From: Salinispora oceanensis | GTDB taxonomy: Bacteria > Actinomycetota > Actinomycetes > Mycobacteriales > Micromonosporaceae | DNA length: 64,000 bases | Direction: 5' to 3' | Assembly (NCBI RefSeq): GCF_000383575.1 | Contig: NZ_KB911579.1 | Span: 2,512,523 to 2,576,522, forward strand | Shown: positions 52,948-60,313 of the stretch, in pieces | Numbering within the stretch: the stretch's first letter is position 1 | Layout of the letters: each line of letters starts with the position of its first letter | The notes under the pieces: model-generated | Told to the model about the DNA's origin: nothing | What the model saw: the letters and a program-made list of their open reading frames with translations, nothing else | Databases searched by the model: none | Position numbers and translations under genes: made by a program

Positions 52948-53310
52948 ATGGATCTGCTGGCCGAGTATCGACGGGCGACCCGGTACTTCGAAGCTGGGGA
53001 CCCGTCCGAAGCGGCTCGGCTGCTCGAGCCCATCCTCGAGGCCGAGCCCGGCAACACCGCCGTGCGCCAACTGCTGGCCCGGGCGTACTTCTCCTCGGCG
53101 CAGCTCAGTCGCGCCGAGGAGCAGCTACGCGAGCTGGTGGACCGGGACCCGAGTGACCACTACGCCCACCACGTGTTGGGCCGGACGCTGGAGCGGCTGA
53201 ACCGGCCGGTGGACGCGCTGCGGCATCTGCGCATCGCGGCGGCGATGCACCACGGCAACGCCGACTATCAGGCGGCGCTGCGCCGGGTGCAGGCCCGGGT
53301 CGGTCGCTGA
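52948..53310 (+). CDS. Tetratricopeptide repeat protein
   Basis: A 120-residue all-helical protein with three TPR units (YRRATRYFEAGDPSEAARLL, LLARAYFSSAQLSRAEEQLRELVDRDP, HHVLGRTLERLNRPVDALRHLRIA). A G-rich ribosome site lies before the ATG. Probably an adaptor for protein contacts; no partner is evident. Confidence 0.88.
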   Translation: MDLLAEYRRATRYFEAGDPSEAARLLEPILEAEPGNTAVRQLLARAYFSSAQLSRAEEQLRELVDRDPSDHYAHHVLGRTLERLNRPVDALRHLRIAAAMHHGNADYQAALRRVQARVGR

Positions 53311-53421
53311 CCCTCAGTCGTCCGGCTACTGCGCTCCGGCGCCGGTCACCGGGCGGCCCTTCGCCCACCCCGCCACCTACGATGGTGCTGGCAATGGAAT
53401 CGACCCGGCGGAGGTCCGGCG

Positions 53422-53676
53422 GTGAAGCTGAAGCTGGACCTGCACGACATCTACAACCGGGGCACCGACATCGACCGGGCCCTGCGCGGAATCATTGACG
53501 AGGCGGTGGCGAAGAAGGCCACCCTGGTGGAGATCATCCCCGGCAAGGGGTCCGGCCAGCTCAAGAAGCGGGTGCTGCGGTTCCTTGATCAGAAGGACGT
53601 CAAGGCGCTTTACCACCGGGTGGAGAAGGACTCGAAGAATTTCGGCCGGGTCTTCGTGCACTTCCGCTGGAAGTAG
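53422..53676 (+). CDS. Smr domain protein
   Basis: An 84-residue free-standing Smr domain: LKLDLHDIYNRGTDIDRAL, VEIIPGKGSGQLKKRVLRFL, YHRVEKDSKNFGRVFVHF. The LDLH and GKGSG motifs are those of the MutS2 C-terminal domain, a nicking nuclease or RNA-binding fold. GTG start with GGAGG upstream. Last ordinary chromosomal gene before the accessory island. Confidence 0.9.
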   Translation: MKLKLDLHDIYNRGTDIDRALRGIIDEAVAKKATLVEIIPGKGSGQLKKRVLRFLDQKDVKALYHRVEKDSKNFGRVFVHFRWK

Positions 53677-53799
53677 GCCGTCGTAGTCAGCACGGGGCGT
53701 GTGCGATCAGCGTGTCAGGCTATCGGGGCATCCCGCGTGGCACTGCATGCAGTCGGCGGTGGTGGCGATGCCTTGGCGTTTACCTTTGGTGCGGCATTC

Positions 53800-54003
53800 A
53801 TGGGGACAACCTGGATCGAGCCCACCGCCAGCCTGTCGACGAGTCTGATCGACGTCGTCCAGAAAGTTCTGATAGCCCTCACCTTGCTGTCGGCGGTCTC
53901 AGTCGCCACGATATATTGGTTCAATCGACCGCAAGTCTTGGTCTCTGCCCGCTACCGCAACGACCGTGGCCGGTGGGCGGAACGTGCCCGGCATGGACGC
54001 TAG
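53800..54003 (+). CDS. Small putative membrane protein
   Basis: A 67-residue frame from ATG 53800 (also open from GTG 53701). It has a short hydrophilic N-terminus, one membrane helix (VLIALTLLSAVSVATIYWF) and a basic C-terminal tail (RYRNDRGRWAERARHGR), the topology of a type I/III small membrane protein. No family is recognised and the ribosome site is weak. First frame of the accessory island. Confidence 0.42.
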   Translation: MGTTWIEPTASLSTSLIDVVQKVLIALTLLSAVSVATIYWFNRPQVLVSARYRNDRGRWAERARHGR

Positions 54004-54026
54004 GTTCGAAGGATGAACTAGCGGAT

Positions 54027-54452
54027 CTAAAGTTGTCGTAACTCATTGCCCCAGTAATGCTTGAGTAAGGGGGCGGGCACGCCTATCAGTCTCGCTGCTT
54101 GCTGTACATGTACCCGGAGGTACGGCATTATGGTCGGGAGGCCGGCCTCGTGAGCAAAGTCGTCAAGAACTTGATCTGTCGGCTTGTTCACTGGTGTAGT
54201 CAGGTCGAATATCGCCGCAACGTCGACCTTAATCAATGCTTTGCTTCCGCGTAGCTCTATCTGCGCACGGAAGATGAACTCACCATTTGATAGTGCCTGC
54301 TGGACATGCAAATCTGAGGAGTCACCGTCGACTGGTATCTCTTTCATGTCAAAGCCGTCACGTCGCCGTGCTGACACCTCGTAAACGCGCACGTTCTCGA
54401 GGCTGAGAAGCGAGGTGAACTCTGCGGCGGTGGTGACAGTTTTTGAGGTCAT
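54027..54452 (-). CDS. SecB-like chaperone of a TAC toxin-antitoxin-chaperone module
   Basis: A 141-residue protein related to SecB. The central strands (NGEFIFRAQIELRGSKALIKVDVAAIFDL in two parts) and the C-terminal helix region PTIMPYLRVHVQQAARLIGVPAPLL follow the SecB pattern of beta-sheet, F/MPYxR, and helix. Solitary SecB-like genes in actinobacteria belong to TAC systems such as Rv1957, where the chaperone binds the antitoxin tail and allows it to fold. Its ATG overlaps the antitoxin stop by 4 nt. Codon use is unlike the host genes, suggesting transfer. Confidence 0.85.
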   Translation of the reverse strand: MTSKTVTTAAEFTSLLSLENVRVYEVSARRRDGFDMKEIPVDGDSSDLHVQQALSNGEFIFRAQIELRGSKALIKVDVAAIFDLTTPVNKPTDQVLDDFAHEAGLPTIMPYLRVHVQQAARLIGVPAPLLKHYWGNELRQL

Positions 54453-54841
54453 GAAGAAAGTTCGATCACGGGGCGCAATTCGGCGGGAGTTTCCATCTCG
54501 TCACTTTCGCTGTCGACGGATGCTGGTATGTGGTAGCTCGCCTTCCAGGATGCGGCAAGGCCAGAAACCTCTACTATCAGTCGCACTCGGCCGCCCGACG
54601 CCCTCGCGTAGCGTTGGACGGTGGAGATTCTTGGATCCCCACCAGCGCGTTCGAATTTCGAGACGGCCGACTGAGTTGTCTCCATCTCGCTGGCCACGTC
54701 CGCCTGGGTAAGGCCTTGACGAACCCGCAGACCGACGAGTGTGTCGATCAGGCGTTCGACGTCTCGGGCGTCTTCCAGGGCTGCCCGAATGTGAGGATTG
54801 TCCGAATCTAGTCCGAGTAGACCGAAAAGTTCGTTCCCCAT
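54449..54841 (-). CDS. Xre/HigA-type antitoxin with C-terminal chaperone-addiction-like tail
   Basis: A 130-residue antitoxin. The HTH covers about 32-90 (LVGLRVRQGLTQADVASEM, TTQSAVSKFERAGGDPRISTVQRYARA). A tail of some 37 residues follows, with hydrophobic and aromatic residues near W99 and Y103 (GLAASWKASYHIP) and then an acidic stretch; in HigA1 of M. tuberculosis such a tail is the chaperone addiction segment (recalled). ATG 54841 with AAGGGGAG upstream is chosen; the frame opens at 54925. It lies between toxin and chaperone genes. Confidence 0.86.
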   Translation of the reverse strand: MGNELFGLLGLDSDNPHIRAALEDARDVERLIDTLVGLRVRQGLTQADVASEMETTQSAVSKFERAGGDPRISTVQRYARASGGRVRLIVEVSGLAASWKASYHIPASVDSESDEMETPAELRPVIELSS

Positions 54842-54872
54842 GTCTTGGCTCCCCTTGGTTGCCGCCCCAGCG

Positions 54873-54890
54873 TATCGCCTGGAAGCGATA
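54873..54890 (-). promoter_or_regulatory. Palindromic operator between toxin and antitoxin genes
   Basis: TATCGC (54873-54878) and GCGATA (54885-54890) form a perfect inverted repeat with a 6-nt spacer in the 55-nt gap upstream of the antitoxin ATG. It is the likely site for the antitoxin HTH and may control an internal antitoxin-chaperone promoter. No second copy was seen before the toxin gene. Confidence 0.6.
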
Positions 54891-54896
54891 ATGACA

Positions 54897-55247
54897 CTAC
54901 TTGTCGTGTCGTGACTTCCAGTCACGGAAACGATCTACCGCGATGTCGACGTGGCGACTCTCGTTCTGGCGCTGTTTCTGGAAGAAGTGGAGCGCCAGTA
55001 GTACCAGGTTGCTCGCCCCCTCGCCGTAGGCCAACCTCAACTGCCGCTCGCCTACCCGGATGCGCACCTCGAGTACCCCATCGCGCAGCGGTTTGACGTC
55101 GCCGGGTCGGGTGCGCCCTGCGGCGACCCGGTCCATGATCGTTTGGAGCTTGGCGGTCTCCGCCCTCGTGAGCCTGGCTTTAAGGATCTCGCGGCGCACA
55201 GGATCACCCCCGCCGGGCGCCTCGTAGAAGTCCCAATGTCGGCTCAT
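54897..55247 (-). CDS. HigB/RelE-superfamily toxin (Gp49-like)
   Basis: A 116-residue toxin of the phage Gp49/HigB family, expected to cut mRNA on the ribosome. Signatures are HWDFYEAPGGGDPVRREI, the helical hairpin with LTRAETAKLQTIMDRV, VKPLRDGVLEVRIRVGERQLRLAY and LVLLALHFFQKQRQNES, followed by AVDRFRDWKS. ATG 55247 has GGAG 8 nt upstream and family homology starts there; the frame extends to 55376. First gene of the toxin-antitoxin-chaperone order, the same as Rv1955-1956-1957. Confidence 0.86.
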   Translation of the reverse strand: MSRHWDFYEAPGGGDPVRREILKARLTRAETAKLQTIMDRVAAGRTRPGDVKPLRDGVLEVRIRVGERQLRLAYGEGASNLVLLALHFFQKQRQNESRHVDIAVDRFRDWKSRHDK

Positions 55248-55376
55248 GCGCCAGGCTCCGGTGGCCTGGTCAACCAGGCCTGGAAGTGTGAACCAGACCA
55301 CGTCCAAGGCATAGCCGACAGCTTCGTCGATAGAACGCTGAGTGTCCAACTCGGTCCTGTCGGGCGACGTGGGCAA

Positions 55377-55638
55377 AGGTCAGGGCCGTTACCGCCGTCA
55401 AGGCAGCGATCGGGGTCGTGGTGTTCCCGCCGCCTTGAGCCAGCCCCTGGGCGGCACCAGTTCGGCGGCGCAGTCACCCGGTTTTGACCGGATGTGCCCG
55501 GTACTGGATCAATACCGCTGTAAGTAGCACCGGCATGCTCCCTGACCTGCGTCGCAAGTCGTTCAGAGGGGTCTTTAGGCAAGATCGTGTCGTTCCCCGC
55601 CGTCTACGGGCTCCGAAGGGTCGTCGTCCCTTTTGGTG
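55377..55638. other. Non-coding stretch between the toxin gene and the integrase remnant
   Basis: No frame with recognisable product. On the minus strand it should contain the promoter of the TAC module, but no convincing -35/-10 pair was identified. Confidence 0.45.
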
Positions 55639-55728
55639 CTCGCCCAGCGCCTTGTCGATGGCTCCTCGGGTGCGGTCCTCGCTCGTCGGCAGCAGGTGCG
55701 TGTGGGTCCGGAGGGTGAAGCCGGGGTC
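55639..55728 (-). pseudogene. Tyrosine recombinase (phage integrase) C-terminal remnant
   Basis: The minus strand encodes a segment containing DPGFTLRTHTHLLPTSEDRTR followed by GAIDKALGE. Actinobacterial integrases end with a closely similar pattern (GFTLRTYTHLMPSSEERTRKAID), where the Tyr is the catalytic nucleophile; here it is His. The rest of the catalytic domain is absent upstream, so this is a decayed fragment. Confidence 0.65.
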
Positions 55729-55888
55729 CGCAGGCCCTACCCACTCCACAGATGCGCGGACGAAGGCCGACGGGATGGCCGAGGCGGTGCCTCTGGTGGT
55801 CGACGCGCTCATGCAGAGGTGCCGAAGATGCGGCGACTGAGGCCGTCGAGGGACTGGCGGCAGCGTAGCGATCTAAAACAGTGCCGGA

Positions 55889-56317
55889 GTGACCGAACAC
55901 CAGGAACTCAGCTTTACCGACTTTCGGCGGCGGCAGGATGTCCCGCCGCTGCTCAGGCAGGACCTAATCGACTGCTGGGTGGAAGTGACCAACGCGGGTG
56001 GGGCCGCTGGATTCCCATTCCCGCCGGTGACGGCCGTCGAGCCCTTGATCCGTCATTGGGGAAGCGTCCACCACCCACAGAGCCGTCCTGGTTATCGCGG
56101 CCGGGGGATCGGTGTGGCCTTGATGCGCGAACTGCGCCGCGTCGCCCGTGACGAACTCGGACTGGAGCAACTCCACCTGGCCGTCCGGGGTCGGATGGGG
56201 CTGGAGGACTTCTATTGTCGGCTCGGGTGGCGCGAGGTCGGCCGATGGCCGAACAAGCTGCGCTTGGCACCCGACGACACGAGAGACGAAGTGCTGATGA
56301 TGCTCAACCCGCTGTGA
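55889..56317 (+). pseudogene. GNAT acetyltransferase with internal deletion
   Basis: The frame is 142 codons. Its end is a normal GNAT C-terminal half (RPGYRGRGIGVALMRELRRVA, MGLEDFYCRLGWREVGRWP, DEVLMMLNPL), and the first 45 residues look like the start of the same family, but the strands that should lie between (about 50 residues) are missing at the joint LIRHWGSVHHPQSRPG. The reading frame is kept, so a product is possible but probably inactive. Confidence 0.6.
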
Positions 56318-56383
56318 CGATGGGGGGGGGACAAGGTCCAGACTGTCCCCATGGGACGGCGATCCCATGACAGAATCTCCTCC

Positions 56384-57223
56384 GTGGAAAGCTTTCGCTC
56401 CTATGACGGCACCGAGCTGGCTTATCGGTCAGTCGGCTCCGGTCCTCCGCTGATCTGCATCCCTGGTGGCCCTGGGCAGGCGGTGGAGTATCTGGGAGAG
56501 CTGGGTGGGCTTAGCAGCTGTCGCACCCTGATCCTGCTGGACAACCGGGGCACTGGCGCCTCGAGCGTCCCCGCTGACCCGGCCACCTATCGTGTCGACC
56601 GCTTGGTTGACGACGTCGAGGCACTACGGCAGCACCTGGGCTTCGACAGCGTTGACCTGTTCGGGCATTCCGCCAGCGGTGGGACCTGCCTGCTCTATGC
56701 CGCCCGGCATCCGGAACGGCTGAACCATCTGGTGCTGGTCGCCCCGTCACTGCGGGTGGTCGGGTTGCAGTCGGACATCGAGGTTGACGGCGTGCTCGCC
56801 CGGCGGGCGCACGAGCCGTGGCACCATGCCGCGGTGACGGCGCTGCATGCCGAGGCGAAGAGCCGGGAAGAGCTTGAGCGGTACCGCTGGCAGGCGGCGC
56901 CATTGTTGTACGGCCGCTGGAATTCGGCGGCTCAGGCGCAGGCAGCGGCCGAGCCGGTCCAGTTCGCGCAGGCCGCGACCGACGGGTTCTACGAGGAGTA
57001 CCAACCCGACCCGACGCTGCCCGCGCGCCTGGCGGAACTCAGTGCACCGACCCTGCTTCTTGCCGGTGAGTACGACATTTGGCCGACCGTCGCAGCGGTA
57101 CGGCAGCTCGCCACTCTGTTCGACAACGTAGAGCTGGTGACGCAGCCGGAATGCGGCCACTTCCCCTGGGTCGACGATCCGGCGGCCTTCGTGGCATCAG
57201 TCGACGCGTTCCTGGCCAGCTGA
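56384..57223 (+). CDS. Alpha/beta hydrolase (proline iminopeptidase-like)
   Basis: A 279-residue hydrolase with a complete triad: Ser in DLFGHSASGGTCLLY, Asp in LLAGEYDIWP and His in PECGHFPWVDDP; the oxyanion segment is IPGGPGQAVEYLG and LLDNRGTGAS is typical of the prolyl aminopeptidase group. GTG 56384 is used: CAGAAT lies 7 nt upstream and the conserved part begins there. It lies inside the accessory island but its codon use is host-like. Substrate unknown. Confidence 0.85.
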   Translation: MESFRSYDGTELAYRSVGSGPPLICIPGGPGQAVEYLGELGGLSSCRTLILLDNRGTGASSVPADPATYRVDRLVDDVEALRQHLGFDSVDLFGHSASGGTCLLYAARHPERLNHLVLVAPSLRVVGLQSDIEVDGVLARRAHEPWHHAAVTALHAEAKSREELERYRWQAAPLLYGRWNSAAQAQAAAEPVQFAQAATDGFYEEYQPDPTLPARLAELSAPTLLLAGEYDIWPTVAAVRQLATLFDNVELVTQPECGHFPWVDDPAAFVASVDAFLAS

Positions 57224-57377
57224 TGCCGCTTTTTTAAGGGCGTTGGATCGTCATCGTCCTGGTCCGCACCGAGTTCCGTGTCTGAAAGTAGGCATAGGAA
57301 GAATTGTCGCTAAGCGGAGGGCGCGGCGCGGCCTGCCTCTTTACCCTATTCGTGCTGATGCTGGCGGACCTCATGCC

Positions 57378-57433
57378 GCCGCAACGTCAACCCTAATTAC
57401 TGCTTTGCTTCCACGTGGCTCTATCTGCGCACG
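57378..57433 (-). pseudogene. Fragment of a second SecB-like chaperone gene
   Basis: These 56 bases match 54214-54269 inside the TAC chaperone gene at 50 positions. On the minus strand they encode RAQIEPRGSKAVIRVDVAA, against RAQIELRGSKALIKVDVAA in the intact protein. One more Ala codon is followed by a stop, and the flanks lose similarity beyond about 15 bases. It is a truncated paralogue left in the island. Confidence 0.8.
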
Positions 57434-57435
57434 AA

Positions 57436-57918
57436 TTATCTCGGCACCGGCTCGAGCGTGGCCTCGCCCCGGATCTGGTCAGCCCGGCGGGTATCTTCCC
57501 GGCTAAGCATCTGTTGCTGGAGCGACAGGTTCTTGGCTTCGAGCGATGCCAGCTGCGCCTGCATCACCGCCTGACTCTCTTGCTGCGCGATAAGCATCTG
57601 CTCAGCCTGCCGACGAGCTGCCTCCGACTTCTGTTGGTCCTGCTGAGCGACGTAGGCGAAGGCCAACGCCAAGACCGCAGCCAAAGCGGAGATCAGAGTT
57701 CCAGCCGCGTTGAGCCAGTCTCTGAATGTGACCAGGCGGGGCATGAGGAGACTGCCAGGACGGCGGGCTGGTGGCGGGTCCCCCCGCTCGCTCACCTCGC
57801 CCAAGGGTGCGGCTAGCGGGGGCAGTGGAACCAAGAGCCCCGTGACGCGCTGCGTCCAAGCTGTCCTCTTGATGGTCAGGGACGGCGGTGTCGCGTGGTT
57901 GATCAAGATGAACCCCAT
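57436..57918 (-). CDS. Hypothetical membrane protein with coiled coil
   Basis: A frame of 160 codons (possible internal start at 57744). After a Pro-rich N-terminus comes a membrane helix (AGTLISALAAVLALAFAYVA) and then a long Gln/Ala/Glu-rich coiled coil (QQDQQKSEAARRQAEQM, QESQAVMQAQLASLEAKNLSLQQQ). Its stop codon lies 3 nt from the SecB-like fragment, so its 3' end was probably formed by the rearrangement that cut that gene. No family recognised. Confidence 0.5.
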   Translation of the reverse strand: MGFILINHATPPSLTIKRTAWTQRVTGLLVPLPPLAAPLGEVSERGDPPPARRPGSLLMPRLVTFRDWLNAAGTLISALAAVLALAFAYVAQQDQQKSEAARRQAEQMLIAQQESQAVMQAQLASLEAKNLSLQQQMLSREDTRRADQIRGEATLEPVPR

Positions 57919-58290
57919 GATCCGAATGAAGGTCCGAATTCCGTTGGTGTCAGTCGTTGAGGATGAGGTGTCATGTCAAGGCTGGAGAGGGAGTGCGTCT
58001 GCGGCATGGAGTCGCTTTCTGCGCAGGGTGGTAGCCCGCCGGCTTTCGCGCTTCCCAGGATCATGCCGTTGTCGGGCCGCCTGGGGAGGGTCGACATTGG
58101 CCATCCATGCCAGATGTAGTTGCCGCTCAGGGTTGCGGCCGTCCGGTTTGATCAGCTCCGCCCTAACTTAGATCACTTTTCGCTGGAATTAGTGACGGAA
58201 CACCTGGGCTGATCCGCCCCGGGGCTCTCGGTATTTACCGATCCGATATCGTGCCTCCCGTCCTGCTCGTCGGCCCACGGGGGAGCCACG
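57919..58290. other. Gene-free right end of the accessory island
   Basis: No coding frame or repeat could be supported; stop codons and mixed composition suggest decayed sequence. It includes the promoter and leader of the lipoprotein gene. Confidence 0.4.
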
Positions 58291-59061
58291 ATGAAATTGA
58301 GCGCCGCACTGCTCGCCCTGGGTCTGACCGGTGGCCTGCTCCTTGCTGCCGGTTGCACTCAGGCGACGGAGCCCACGCGGACCGAGAGTTCGGCCCCGGC
58401 GGACTCCGTGGCCCCGTCTCCAACACCCGATGTCCGCGACGAGTTGGTCGCGTCGCTGGAGCGGTCTCAGGGGGTTGCCCACCGGTATGCGGTGCGCGGC
58501 AGCCTGCCCGAAGGGAAAAGCGTCGAGGCCAGCGGTGCCTTCGATTCAAAGCAGCAGCGCTTCCAGACCACCATCTCGGTCACCGGCGGGGAGGAGCCGT
58601 CGGTGGGGAGCCGGGTCGTCGTTGGCACCGACAGTTACCAGCGGCGGTCCGACGACGATGAGTGGGTGCACGTCGATCTGACTCGGGTGAAGCCGGACGA
58701 TATATTCGTGGGCTTCGACTGGGCCGACCCGACCGGCATGAAGGCGTTCACCGCGTCGATCGTCTCGGCGCAGCGCACCGGCACCCATACCTACACCGGC
58801 CGGTTCCGGCCCGACGGCAGAGACATCAAGCCGTTCGTCCCCGTGGGCGCTCCGAGCATCGTCACGATCGCGATGCCCCCGTCGCCCTTCACGATCACCA
58901 CTGACGACCAGGGGTGGGTCACCTCGATCGAGGTGGAGCTGACCCCCAGCGACGGCCCGAAGCTGACGACAACCACCACGATGAGTGACCATGGGAAGCC
59001 ATTGAAGATCAACGCGCCCGCACGTTCCGTTGAGGCCGCTGACTTCTACTACCGCGACTGA
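58291..59061 (+). CDS. Lipoprotein (LppX/LprAFG-like)
   Basis: A 256-residue exported lipoprotein. The signal sequence ends with the lipobox LLLAAGC, so Cys22 would be lipidated. A short Ser/Pro/Thr linker precedes a domain of about 200 residues with alternating strands (SVEASGAFDSKQQRFQTTISV, TDSYQRRSDDDEWVHVDL, FTITTDDQGWVTSIEVEL) as in the LppX/LprAFG lipid-carrier fold; that assignment is tentative. GGGGGAG lies before the ATG. Confidence 0.78.
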   Translation: MKLSAALLALGLTGGLLLAAGCTQATEPTRTESSAPADSVAPSPTPDVRDELVASLERSQGVAHRYAVRGSLPEGKSVEASGAFDSKQQRFQTTISVTGGEEPSVGSRVVVGTDSYQRRSDDDEWVHVDLTRVKPDDIFVGFDWADPTGMKAFTASIVSAQRTGTHTYTGRFRPDGRDIKPFVPVGAPSIVTIAMPPSPFTITTDDQGWVTSIEVELTPSDGPKLTTTTTMSDHGKPLKINAPARSVEAADFYYRD

Positions 59062-59260
59062 CAGCTCGACCGTAGCGGACCGGTCCGCCCGGCCGAATCC
59101 TTCGGCCAAGGCAGGAAGGACCCCATGGCTCCGGGGCCGGATGCCGCCGTGGGTCGGCGGGGGATTTCCCGGACGAGCCCGGCGGGTGCCGGGAGGCGGT
59201 AGAACGGGGGCATGAGGAAGACGGTGGCCCGGGAGGCGGTCGAGAAGCGACGTCCCGCCG

Positions 59261-60073
59261 GTGACTGAGAACCTGTTCGACGAGGTCGGCGCGCTCCTGC
59301 GGACGGCGGCCGACCAGGTTGTGCTGCCGCTGTTCCGCCGGCTGGACGAGGCCGACATCGCGGAAAAGGCCCCCGGCGACCTCGTTACCGTCGCCGACCG
59401 GCGGGCGGAGGAGTTGATCTCGGCGGGTCTGCGTCGGCTGCGACCCGACTCGGTGGTGGTCGGGGAGGAGGCCGTCGCCGAGGACCCGGAGCTGTTGCGG
59501 CACCTGCGCCGCTCCGGCCCCGTGTGGGTGGTGGATCCGATCGACGGCACCGCCAACTTCGCGGCCGGTCGCCAACCGTTCGCGTTGATGGTGGCCCTGC
59601 TGATCGACGGAGAGCCGAGCGCCGCGTGGATCTTCGACCCGCTGGGCAACACGCTCGCTGCCACGCGCCCCGGCATGGGGGCGTACGTCAACGGGCGTGC
59701 GGTACGGACGGCCGGAGCGCCGGCTGACCCGGGCCGGCTACGGGGCGCGGCGATGTCCCGCTATCTGCCGGCGGCCCTGCGTCCGCGGGTGGAGGCGGCC
59801 GGTGCGCGGTTGGGCGAGCTCCTGCCGGGCCAGCACTGCGCCGGGCGGGAGTATCTGGACCTGCTCCTCGGGGTGCAGCAGTTCGTGCTCTACGGGCACA
59901 CCCTGCCCTGGGATCACATCCCCGGCACTCATCTGGTCCGGGCCGCCGGTGGGGTCGCCCGGCGCTTCGACGGAGCTGAGTACCATCCGGGCGTTGAGGG
60001 GCAGGGCCTGCTCGTCGCCGCGGATGAGCGGGTCTGGGCGGTGGCCCGGGAGACGTTCTTCGGCGGAGCGTGA
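59261..60073 (+). CDS. Inositol monophosphatase family protein
   Basis: A 270-residue Mg-dependent phosphatase. Metal ligands are in VVGEEAV (Glu), WVVDPIDGTANFAAG (Asp-x-Ile-Asp-Gly-Thr) and the C-terminal LPWDHIPGTHLV (Asp). Substrates may be myo-inositol-1-phosphate (a mycothiol and phosphatidylinositol precursor pathway) or another sugar phosphate. GTG 59261 has no ribosome site; an 18-codon frame at 59212-59268 runs across it and may couple translation. Confidence 0.88.
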   Translation: MTENLFDEVGALLRTAADQVVLPLFRRLDEADIAEKAPGDLVTVADRRAEELISAGLRRLRPDSVVVGEEAVAEDPELLRHLRRSGPVWVVDPIDGTANFAAGRQPFALMVALLIDGEPSAAWIFDPLGNTLAATRPGMGAYVNGRAVRTAGAPADPGRLRGAAMSRYLPAALRPRVEAAGARLGELLPGQHCAGREYLDLLLGVQQFVLYGHTLPWDHIPGTHLVRAAGGVARRFDGAEYHPGVEGQGLLVAADERVWAVARETFFGGA

Positions 60074-60313
60074 GGAGGCGCCCCCAGCATCAAGCGATGC
60101 GTGTCGGTGTCCGCCCCCGGTGTTGAGCGGTGGGTAGCGACCTGCGCCACCCAGCGTCAATGCGCGCTGAGTCGGCGGATTTGGGGGTCTCGCGGCGGTG
60201 GTCGGTCCGGTATCGTGACCGACGGTCTCCGCCCGCTGGCCGCCGTGCGGCCCCGATGGGACCGCCGACCAGCGGGGTTCGTGGGGGCTGACAGCATTCG
60301 GGAAGGATCCACT

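Larger units (their letters stand above)
53677..58290. mobile_element. Accessory island with TAC module and degraded genes
   Basis: Between the Smr gene and the lipoprotein gene the sequence changes: codons rare elsewhere (ATA, CTA, TTG, AAA, TCA) are frequent, coding density falls, and there are a TAC module, a tyrosine-recombinase remnant, an internally shortened acetyltransferase gene and a second SecB-like fragment. No tRNA, att repeats or complete integrase were found, so boundaries are approximate. Confidence 0.6.

Noticed and set aside
57903..58097. A 64-codon minus-strand frame at the right side of the island
   Set aside because: No ribosome site, no recognisable domain and unstructured composition.
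53677..58290. A tRNA gene or att direct repeats bordering the accessory island
   Set aside because: No cloverleaf or convincing repeat could be found by eye at either end.
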